A DNA stretch of 64,000 nucleotides from Ottelia alismoides (Eukaryota > Streptophyta > Magnoliopsida > Alismatales > Hydrocharitaceae), in NCBI GenBank assembly GCA_037367405.1, contig JAZKJV010000603.1, positions 620,001-684,000 of the forward strand, in the 5' to 3' direction. Made by a program: the position numbers and the translations under genes. Positions 55,592 through 64,000 of this stretch are shown piece after piece. The stretch's first letter is position 1. Each line of letters begins with the position of its first letter. Under the pieces are notes generated by a model that saw only the letters and a list, made by a program, of their open reading frames with translations, ran no database searches and was not told where the DNA came from.

Positions 55592-57379
55592 TCCATGTAT
55601 ATTCTCAATTCTCCTTGTATATATTTTTCCTCCCTCCCCAGTGATTCGAATCACTCGCCCCGGCTCCATATCATTTCATTTTATGGCTTTACTTAGGATG
55701 ATCAGATCCTAAGTATAGGGGGAGAGTGACCCGAGTCTCTTCACCGTTCGTTGTACATTCTCCAGATCACATCAGTCCTCATACTCACTTCCGTCCTATA
55801 CTTAGGCTGAGCTGAGCCTAAGTATAGGGGGGACCGATGCCCGCATTGTATATTCATCCACTTCTCTTCTTGACCTTGTCCACCCCACTTTTTGACTTTC
55901 TTCTACACTTAGGCTGCCAAAGCCTAAGTATAGGGGGGCCGGTCGATTTCTATACATTTTCTTTTCTCTTTAGCTCTCTTACGCTTAGCACGAGCTATGT
56001 CTTTTTCCTCGCTCTTCGTGCTCTGAGGACATAGCACACACTAAGTATAGGGGGGCGTGTATATATTACATATATACTTTACCCATAGCTCGTACTTTCG
56101 CGTACTTTTGTATATATTTTACAATAATTACGGGTGGGTAAAAATTGAAAAAAAATGTGAATATACTTGTATAATACTCTTACGAATTGTGTAAAATAGG
56201 AGGTATACCAAAAAAAGAATTAAAATATGCTTCTTATTTACACTTGCATATCATCTTTGCATCTAAAAAGAAAAAGAGTCTTGCATTTTCATTCATCTTC
56301 ATAGCATGACATCTCATCTCATCTGCATACTTTGCACATGTAAAGTGAAAAGTTAGTTGGTTCTGAACCAAGTTATGAGTAGATATTGAGGATGGACTTG
56401 ATTTGACCTTAATCCACCTAATTTCAGAGGAACCTTATAGGAACTGGAGTTAAGATTTCTCAGGTCAAGTGACTTAATTCTTTGAGTCCGCAAGTCTATG
56501 TTCACATGTCATCTTGATCAGTCTAAGCAGAATATCTCGTGCATACGCAGGATTCTTTTAGATAATGACCTAACTTGGACAAGCACTATGCACGTAGCTC
56601 TTCATTGATGAGGTGATGAGGAGGTAGAATCCTTTAGCTTGGAGTAGCACACGGGTGGAAACATCCGTCCTCCTCTAAGGAGGGTAGTGCATCTCAACCT
56701 AGTCTGGTGGTGTTGACATCTAAGGACGGGAAGCTGTGGGTTACAATAATGCTTCAAAAGAGGGATAGTCTACTGACTCAAGAGGAAAAACTCCTGATGT
56801 ACATGCTTCACATTGTATGAGTTTGAAAAAAATGCAAAAACTCCAAAAAAATCAGACAAGACCAAGAGAAAACAAAATACCTGTCGGAGTTTATATATTA
56901 GTAAAGAAATGCAGCTGGATGACTTGGCTACACTGGTCAGGCATCCCGGGATAGGTAGCTACACTGGCTACCGTCCATTCTTTTCTCTACCCCCTCCTCT
57001 TGAGTTGGTCGCACTTGAACTTAAAAGGGAATACCCCGCTCCTCGAGGAAAGAGTTACTAGACCAGGTTATTGAGTTACCTTGTTAGAGGAGGCTGGTTC
57101 CGAGTCATTTCTGATGTGGAGAGTTACATTTCACTTACAAAGTACAAGTAAGAATCATAGTCATCAGAAATTTGCGTTTGAGGATTTGTTCTGACCTGAC
57201 TATTGAGGAGTCTTGAATAGAAGACTTGTGGAACTTGAAGTCTGTTAGGTCTTAAGTTCAGGTCCAAATAAGGTTCCGCCACACAATTAATCCAAAGGTC
57301 GAGTCAAGCTCCATTTTTAACTTTTGTTCATGACCTTGGTATGAAACCCAAAATCATTTCACTCTTGCATTTCATTTAG
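55592..57379 (+). other. Element A 3' non-coding region
   Basis: About 1.8 kb lies between the last frame and the terminal polypurine tract. Apart from the polypurine modules it holds no RT, RNase H or integrase motif in any frame that I can see. The longest frame (56813-57061) is unrecognised. Confidence 0.6.
55691..56055 (+). repeat. Four hairpin-plus-polypurine modules of element A
   Basis: Each module is an inverted repeat followed at once by CTAAGTATAGGGGG: 55691-55722, 55795-55832, 55907-55937 and 55994-56055. The second has perfect 14-bp arms (55795-55808 / 55815-55828). A fifth module abuts the 3' LTR (57380-57414). Confidence 0.88.
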
Positions 57380-57415
57380 TTGCTCGGGGACGAGCAAGGT
57401 TTAAGTATAGGGGGT
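57380..57415 (+). promoter_or_regulatory. Polypurine tract of element A with preceding hairpin
   Basis: TTGCTCG (57380-57386) pairs with CGAGCAA (57391-57397). TTTAAGTATAGGGGG (57400-57414) then leads directly into the 3' LTR. This is the site expected to prime plus-strand DNA synthesis, as known for Athila/Tat elements. Confidence 0.8.
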
Positions 57416-59367
57416 TGATGAATCTGTGATTCATCACTCTAAAAGTTAAAAATAGAGCCTTGTTCCCGAGTATATAGAGGCATATTTCCCTTTATAATGC
57501 ATAAATAGCATTCATGCATGCATACATAATACATGCATTTTAGCACTCCATTAGCATCTAAATAAGAAGCCAAAATCCCTTGTAAAATGTTCCCTTATCA
57601 AAATAACCTCTTTCTTATAATATGTACTCCTTAGTTAATAATATAGGGAAGAAAGCCAGAAATCCCCCTTGTAAATTAGCCAATAAAGCCCTAGAACCCC
57701 TAGACCTTAAAATACCCATAGCTCCCTCATACAAACTCCAAAATAGGTCTACTCACTTTCAGAATAATACACATTAAAAGACCTTTAAAATGAGACTAAT
57801 TTCATCCAATTTGGAGCTCGTATGAAAAAGTTGGGTTTTTTGGCCTCTTTGTATACTACATGTATGTATATTTGTATCTTTGTATTTATGTACCATATGT
57901 GACCTCATTTCCGTCTTTAGTCAACATGAAACTTGTAGATCTCATCGAGATCTACAACTTTTGTGTTTTGAGTTTTTCCAAATTCGGCCCCCTCTTCTCT
58001 CTACCCTTATTTCTTTGTCCAGCCAACCACAACAGGCCACGTGGCGCCCTCTGGTTGCGCCACGCGGCCCGCTCCCCTTGCCCAGGCCGCCGCACCTCTC
58101 AGTCGTTGGATGGTCTTCCAGATCCAACGGCCAAGCCGCTTCCACGTACGCCCTTTCCCTCAACCGTTTGATCAAATTCCCCGCCTCATCTCAACCACCC
58201 GTGCGCGCCTCTCCCACAGCGCGACACGCGTCGCACGCTACGCCATCAGATCACGCCTCAGCTCTTCCATCTGAGCCGTTAGCTCTGCAGGCATCTGAAC
58301 CGCCCGATCAAGCGCCCTACGATCATCGCATCCGTCCGCTCACGCCTCACAAGATCCAACGGTGGAGACTTCGTCTTCCACCTCGGGAGCCCCTCTCTCC
58401 CACGTTCTTCGCCTTGCGGGAGGGGCAGCCCCTTCCTATTCTCAGCCGCGCTCCTTCCACCGTCGACGAGCACCACAACCTCCACGATGACCCCCGCTCA
58501 TCCCTCATCCTTGCCAGCCACTCCACTACCCCCGTCGACCTCGAGCGACGTCCCACGAACTCCTTAAACCTCGCTCCATCATCAGCCTGGCCGAGACCTT
58601 CGACCTTTAAATACTCGCCCTCCGGCCATCGTCGCACTTATCCGCCACCCGTGAGAGACACTCCGAGCTCAGAGCTTCCGATTGGTGACAGGAATTGCAA
58701 GTTTCCTCGAGCGAAGACGATCGTCTTCTTCGGCGAGATCCTCGGCCACCGCCGAGTCGCAACCCTCCTCCGCCTACGGGTCTAATTCTGACTTATCCCC
58801 TTGCTGCTCTGCCGGCTGCTTCTCCGTCTTTTCCGACCGTCGCTGCTTGAGCTCAGGGACCCACCGCCCCTTCGAGCGACGATCTGGAACTCAAACTCGA
58901 GCTCCAAACCCCAGGTGAACACCTCCATCCCCGATTGATCTTCATCTTATTTTTGCTTCATTTTGTCGCATTTTATTCGCCGTCCACGTCCACCTTCTCG
59001 CCTCTATTCCACTCCGCCGAGCTCCGTGTCAGAGCTCTCATCTTCGCGGTCACCTTTACGCCCGCCGACGACGCGCTTCACCGTCCATCGAATCCAGCTC
59101 CGCCACTTGGCCGGAGCACCATCGCCGACCCATCTCTATTACTCTACATGCCTCGCCAACCACACTCACAACTCCACAAGTGCACGCCCGAGCATCGGCT
59201 ACTCCTCTAACCCTTGCAGGTACTTCTTTTATCACTGATCGGAGCTTCGCCGGAGTCGTCCTCGAGCTTCGTCGCCAGCAACCTTCGACGGCCCTCTCCA
59301 GCTCCTGAGACCATCAGCACCTTCGCCGCATCGCCACGCTTCTACTGGGATATCCCCGACACCTCGG
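57416..59367 (+). repeat. 3' LTR of element A, truncated
   Basis: It starts after TTTAAGTATAGGGGG and is highly similar to the 5' LTR until CTCGGAGAGC (about 59367), then diverges. Relative to the 5' LTR it lacks 98 bp (49044-49141) and has about 60 extra bp near 58775-58845. High similarity points to a recent insertion. Confidence 0.85.
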
Positions 59368-59516
59368 AGAGCAGCCGGTAGGTATTGGAAGGCGGCCGGA
59401 AGGGCAGACGGAGGTAGGCATTCCGGGAAAGAGCCGTTGCGGTCAGACAAGCGCTGAAAATACTAGAAAATCTCAAGAAAATGGGGCAGTGAATGACTGA
59501 ACGTCCGTTCCGGGGT
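59368..59516. other. Short unassigned segment between elements A and B
   Basis: The 149 bp match neither the 5' LTR of A nor the start of B. They may be the target in which B landed, or filler DNA from a rearrangement. Confidence 0.35.
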
Positions 59517-62347
59517 TGATGAATCTCAGATTCACCATTCTAAGTCTCATTAATTAAAGCTCAAGTCCCTCAAAATCAACTGCATTTCTGCATTTATTCT
59601 GCATAATTAGCATTCATGCATGATTTCATAAGAATTGCATTTTAGCATTAATTTCTGCATAAAATAAGAAGCCAAAAATCCAAGCAAAAAAATGACCTGT
59701 AAATAGCCTAAATTCCCCTATTTTTAACTCCTTCATGCTAACACCGCATACCACAAACTCACTTCCACTGTATACACATCACTAACAAGAATAAATGAAA
59801 AATACAAAAAAATAATTAACCCGGTTAAGTGGACCAAAAACCCAAACCCTAGTTTCAGGATTTTCGGACTAAAAGCCACATATCGTCCCCATCCAGTGTC
59901 CGATTTGATCCTACTCACTTTTGAACTAATGCACATTCAATTACCTTCAAAACAAGACCAAGTTCAAGTGAATCGGAGCTTGTATGTGAAAGTTGGGTTT
60001 TGGGCCTCTTTTGTATATTTTCACGGCTTTTACCTGTATTTTATGCATTTATTTTCTTCATTAATAAAACTCCAAAAAAAATTAGATTAATGTGTATTTT
60101 ATTTATCTTTGAGTTTTTCGTATTTTTCCGGATTTTTATCGTGATTAAAAATGACAAAAAAATTAGAAAACCAAAAATCAAGGTATTTTATGTACATGGG
60201 ATACCCCAAAAATTCACTTTTCACATTTGACCGAATTTGGCTTTGATGTCTTCATGAAAGTTGTAGATCTCGTCGAGACGAGCATTTTTTGTGAAGGAAC
60301 TTTTTCGATCCGAGGTCATTTGATATTTCTTTTTGATTTTACAAAGGGTTTTATTTTCGAATTTTCTGGTGCTGACACGTGACAGCCCCAGAGGCCGCCA
60401 CGTGTCAGCGTTTTTTTTGGGGTTTTTATTAACTCGTTTTTTTTTTAAAAATATTATCGAAGCACGTGCGTTGCACGTGCCCCCAGGCACGTGCTCCGCA
60501 CGTGCCTCCCCCCATCTCTTCCTAGCCGCCACATGTCGCTACAGGAGCCGTTCGATCTCGTTTGATCGAATGGCGCCTGTGCGTCGTCCTCTACCTCCAA
60601 CAGACTCCCGCAATCATCGTCGCCGCCCCTCCAAAATCTCCGCCAACCGCCCGCCGATATCCTCGCCTCCCCGCACCGGCCAACCAACCTCCGCAAACTC
60701 CGCCTCCCTCTCCTATTAAAACACCACCGCCGCCCCCTACTCGATTGATCCGCCGTTCGCCTCCACGAAGGGGCGGTGGTGACAGCCCGCATCCTTCAAC
60801 TCCGGCGAGATCCGGTCACCCTCGGGTGGCCGTAGCAGCGCCTTGCCGCGTTACCGCCCCAGCTCCGCCAGCAGCGTCGAGCCCTCGACTTCATCTTCTC
60901 CGACCAACGTCTCCGCCGTCTCCGGCCATCTCCAGCAGCATCTTCGCCATCGACAACGACTTCAGCGACTCCTGGGACCGGCCAACATCGACAACGCCCG
61001 ACAACATCGCCAGTGCCCAGGAAGCTTCGCACCACCACCTGCTCGCCTCTCCTCCGTGATCCCACCGTCGACAGCAACCGCCGCCCTCGCCACCCGGGCT
61101 CCGCCTTGACGTCGCCTTCTCCGCCGCGTCAACAGCCACGCCAGGCCGGGCTCCAGGCCTGAGGTCCCCCGCACGTGCTCCGCACGTGCGTGGGAAACTT
61201 CACCGCTACGCCAGCCCAGGGGTCACGCGCTATGCACGTGCCCTTGGGCAAATTGCAAAGACACCCCCGAAGGATTCTCTATTTGCGTCAGAGCCCCAAC
61301 AGCCACAGGTCACGTGCATCGCACGTGACCCTTTGGTGAATTTGCATAGGAACCCTCAGTTATTTAGGTAATTGCATATAGGACCTTCTGTAGTTTATTT
61401 ATTCATTTTTATTGCATAGATACCCCTGTCTTTGTCATTTATTTTAGACCTTCACATTACATCGTTTTATTCATTTAAAAATAGCACTGTGTTTGTTACT
61501 TAATTCTCTACATTTTGACATATCGTGGATATTTTTGTGATTTACGGTTGATTAATAAATAATTATTTTGTGAAAATCGGAATATTTTGCCCAATCTGTG
61601 CTCGGAAATTCGTAGTAAATTAACCATTGCTCTAAAAATCTCCGAAAAATCAAATATCGTAGAGATTAATTTGATTAACATTGTGCCCAAAAATCATTGC
61701 ATATGCATGCATTATTTGCCCTGTAAAAATCATTTTGTGCATTTCAATGTTTGATTTTTAATAGGTATTAAACCCCACATTTTCGAGGTTTAGGATTTTT
61801 CTGGGATCCATCACCTAGTGATAGATCTTAGATAATTTTAGTTCTCGAAAATAAGTAGGTTTAATATTTATTAAAACTAAATATTGAAAATCATTTTGTT
61901 TGCATTTAAAAATTCATAAAAAATTCATATAGCTTCTAAAAATTCCAAAAAAATTATTGTGCACTTATTTCATCATTTTTTACATCTCGGCCAAGTTTCG
62001 TAATTTTCGGACATCGTTTGATTGAAATTTACATTTTAGTCCCTAAAATAGGCCGAATTTGCATTTTGCATCTCATATTGCATTGAAAAATTCCAAAAAA
62101 AATACCGCCTTGAAAACCGAACTCAAAATTGGATAGACATTAATCTAGGTTGTTCCTTTGCCTCCTTGTGATCGACCTTGGGACTTGCCCAAGTAAAATA
62201 AACATACACCATGAGATTAAAATTGAATCATTATTTTGTGGTTATTTCTTGACTGTTTTCGCTCGCCGCCTACAACGAACGATATTCATTATTTTCACGA
62301 TCTACCATTAAAAACAACTTCTTAACGCGGCTTTTGCGGACTCGTCA
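59517..62347 (+). repeat. 5' LTR of element B (2831 bp)
   Basis: It starts TGATGAATC-TCA-GATTCACC and ends GACTCGTCA. It contains eleven CACGTG G-boxes, a 17-bp-arm hairpin (60541-60557 / 60564-60580) and an 11-bp-arm repeat GCTGACACGTG/CACGTGTCAGC (60371-60381 / 60399-60409). Pro-rich open frames at 60562-61109 are probably non-coding. Confidence 0.85.
60463..61327 (+). promoter_or_regulatory. Paired G-box array in LTR B
   Basis: CACGTG pairs begin at 60463/60474, 60488/60499, 61172/61183 and 61311/61322. Each pair has starts 11 bp apart, i.e. CACGTG-N5-CACGTG. G-boxes are binding sites for plant bZIP and bHLH factors. Single sites also occur at 60376, 60399 and 61235. Confidence 0.75.
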
Positions 62348-63598
62348 GATGGCGCCGTTGCCGGGGAGGCAAACGGCTTAGTTTTTGTTTTGAAAATTTT
62401 TGTTCGGTTTTCCGAATTCGGGTAGTCTGACCCCCGAATTTTTCATTGTAAATCCCATTTTATTTCTTGTATTTATTTTTCAGCATTTCTTTCATTTATT
62501 TTATTTTTGATTATTTTTTAAGTCACTCTCTTACAATCTCTCTCTTATTTTTCTTGCGAGGTACCCGGCGCACGTGGAGCGGTTTTGCAAGGAACCGACG
62601 CATCTTCACCGACACCCGAAGAAACCGCAATTAAATTAAGATCGAGTCGAGTCGTGAGAGAGAGTAGAGTCTAGGTTTTTAATTTCTGCATTTTTATTTT
62701 CTGCTCATTTATAGCGGTGTCCGTTTGGACTCTCGCGTGTGTACAAGGACATTGAACTTTATTTGTGGTGTGTCGTGGCCTGTTTCACTCTCCGGAGAGG
62801 GTGGGGCCCGACTTGAGTGGCGATTAGGATAGACCTGCACATACGGCTCTTAGAGCAATTTTTATTTTTGATTGTGCTCGTAGGATTTTAAGCCACACTA
62901 CACTTTAACTGAGACGCACGTAGATCGTTCAACTTAGCCAAATTTAATTCAATTCTTCCCCGCTAATAGAACTTTCTGCTTAGGTGCGGTTTTCATCGGC
63001 TTGCACACATTTAGTATAAATTTTCAATTCTGTATTGCATCCGACATGGAGATTGCGAGGAGGCACTGTAAGTCTTCTAACTGAGCATTCATCATAGTTT
63101 TTCGCGTGCATCGGCTTTTCCCGAATTCCTCTCTCTTGTTTTATCACATAAATCTAAAGGAAATTGGGACTGGACGGTAGACGTGTATTTGTGTTCACCT
63201 AAATTCTACAGTGATCGCCTTAATAAAACTGGGACTGCTAAATATAGCTGATCTAAAAAAAATCCATAAAATCAAGAATTCCTGCGGGAGAGCAACCCCG
63301 ACATTGTTTGATTTTATCTTGCAGCGAGGAGAGAGACGCACACTAGGATAGAGCCCAGCTCCAAACCTAACATCTCGTTTAAACGGCTTGCAAGATTGAA
63401 TTTATCACCAACTAAAATTGAAAAGATAATAGCCGAACTCTTACGGCTTCATTGTGTGAGTTGGTGAACCCGGGGTTTGAATTGTGTTTGCATTAGTGTG
63501 CGTGAACCGATTTCAAGATCAATGGCCGCACATTCGATAAAAACTCTCTTGACTATCCCGTGCAATCATCTCTTCCCTCTCTTGATTTAAACCTCATA
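62348..63598 (+). other. Element B primer site and leader
   Basis: The Athila-type primer-binding site is followed by 1.2 kb of non-coding leader, with islands shared with element A (GGTAGTCTGA at 62421, CGCTAATAGA at 62961, CACTGTAAGTC at about 63065). Confidence 0.65.
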
Positions 63599-64000
63599 AT
63601 GGAACTCTTGTCCAAATACTCTCACAGATCCAACCCCCCATTCCTCTCAAAAATGACGAAACACCCATCGAAATTATATTATGAAAATGAATTCGTGTCG
63701 GTTAGACCCAAAACACCTCCTCCAAGAAACTCTCAACCACCATCTCTTTTCACCAATTCGATAGGCTTCATGAACGACAATCCCTTCTTCAGACATGCTC
63801 CACCATACCAAGATCCGACCACTCATGATCAAAGAAATAAATTTTACTCGGATCAACTCCACATGAATAGACTATATGAGCAGCCTCCTTCCATTATTTT
63901 TGAGGAGAAATTTTCAGAAAATAATGATCATATTTCGGATATTCCAAGAAACTCTCCTCTCAGTACAAAGAGAAAAATGGAAGATGAAATTATCGAACAT
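63599..64000 (+). CDS. Element B gag-like frame, open to the window end
   Basis: ATG at 63599 opens 134 codons without a stop up to base 64000: MELLSKYSHRSNPPFL, then Pro/Asn/Phe-rich sequence and a charged end (TKRKMEDEIIEH). Its position after the leader matches the frame at 53114 in element A. No domain is recognised in the visible part. It is intact as far as seen. Confidence 0.55.
   Translation, partial: MELLSKYSHRSNPPFLSKMTKHPSKLYYENEFVSVRPKTPPPRNSQPPSLFTNSIGFMNDNPFFRHAPPYQDPTTHDQRNKFYSDQLHMNRLYEQPPSIIFEEKFSENNDHISDIPRNSPLSTKRKMEDEIIEH

Larger units (their letters stand above)
48111..59367 (+). mobile_element. Element A: Athila-like non-autonomous LTR retrotransposon
   Basis: The 5' LTR is 48111-51682. 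The primer site TGGCACCGTTGTCGGGGA (51685-51702) is close to the TGGCGCCGTTGCCGGGGA used by Athila/Tat gypsy elements. A leader of about 1.4 kb is followed by broken gag/protease-like frames (53114-55591), a non-coding tail with repeated polypurine modules, and a 3' LTR from 57416, truncated at about 59367. No RT, RNase H or integrase is visible in the 5.7-kb interior. It is inserted in the 5' LTR of element C; the pentamer at the left is GCGAT (48106-48110). Confidence 0.85.
59517..64000 (+). mobile_element. Element B: second Athila-like element (runs off the window)
   Basis: The LTR is 59517-62347, beginning TGATGAATC, with primer site TGGCGCCGTTGCCGGGGA (62350-62367). The leader is collinear with that of A, and a gag-like frame opens at 63599. 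The LTRs of A and B share structure (GATC hairpins, paired G-boxes, stretches such as AATTGCATA) but differ in most bases, so they are sister families. Confidence 0.85.

Noticed and set aside
60562..61059. Pro/Ser-rich frame as an extensin-like gene
   Set aside because: It is within the LTR of element B; composition alone explains it.

Overview
This is nuclear DNA of a flowering plant. It carries one recognisable host gene on the minus strand, with canonical GT-AG splice sites, and otherwise consists almost entirely of nested plant-type transposable elements: copia and gypsy LTR retrotransposons, L1-type LINEs, SINE-like pieces, hAT and Mutator-like DNA elements, and Athila-like LTR elements. 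I cannot name the species. There are no tRNA or rRNA genes, CRISPR arrays or prokaryotic operons.

Host gene. Exon 1 (44977 to 44897, 27 codons) and exon 2 (3507 to 3109, 133 codons) join in phase 0 to give the N-terminal 160 residues of an EamA-like/SLC35F-type membrane transporter. Later exons lie to the left of base 1. The intron between these exons is about 41.4 kb. Nearly everything from 3.5 to 44.9 kb is therefore intronic and made of insertions within insertions.

Layout. 1-947: LINE 3' end inside an antisense copia (to 2898, copy S1). 3109-3507: exon 2. 3820-4365: LINE 3' fragment. 4366-6231: decayed copia 'Q', first part. 6232-9536: gypsy LTR split by a 2.5-kb non-autonomous copia-type element. 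9537-15348: decayed hAT transposon carrying two MITEs and a SINE piece. 15349-19971: copia S2. 19972-24787 and 34800-35100: body of the gypsy element, split by the 10-kb copia S3 (24793-34794, TSD TTTAA), which itself contains a near-complete LINE and a MITE. 35101-37395: second gypsy LTR, hit by a Mutator-like element, a SINE and a 58-bp LINE tail. 37696-38096: foldback Mutator-type MITE. 38141-42300: more copia Q, split by copia S4 (38224-41219, TSD CTATG). 42860-43273: lone copia LTR. 43745-44275: LINE fragment. 44276-44896: apparently native intron.

Upstream of the gene (45.0-64.0 kb). A short promoter/5'UTR interval is followed by a small non-autonomous element 'C' in the same orientation as the gene. 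Element C is broken by 'A', a large Athila-like non-autonomous element with 3.6-kb LTRs, gag/protease-like coding and no reverse transcriptase. A related element 'B' follows and runs off the window end.

The elements do not cooperate functionally. They form a time series of insertions, and nearly all pol genes carry stops and frameshifts. Most notable are the TE-filled giant intron, the hairpin-plus-polypurine modules of element A, the 11-bp-spaced G-box pairs in the LTRs of A and B, two Mutator-type elements with perfect 9-bp TSDs, and an in-frame 107-codon tandem duplication in the gypsy gag.
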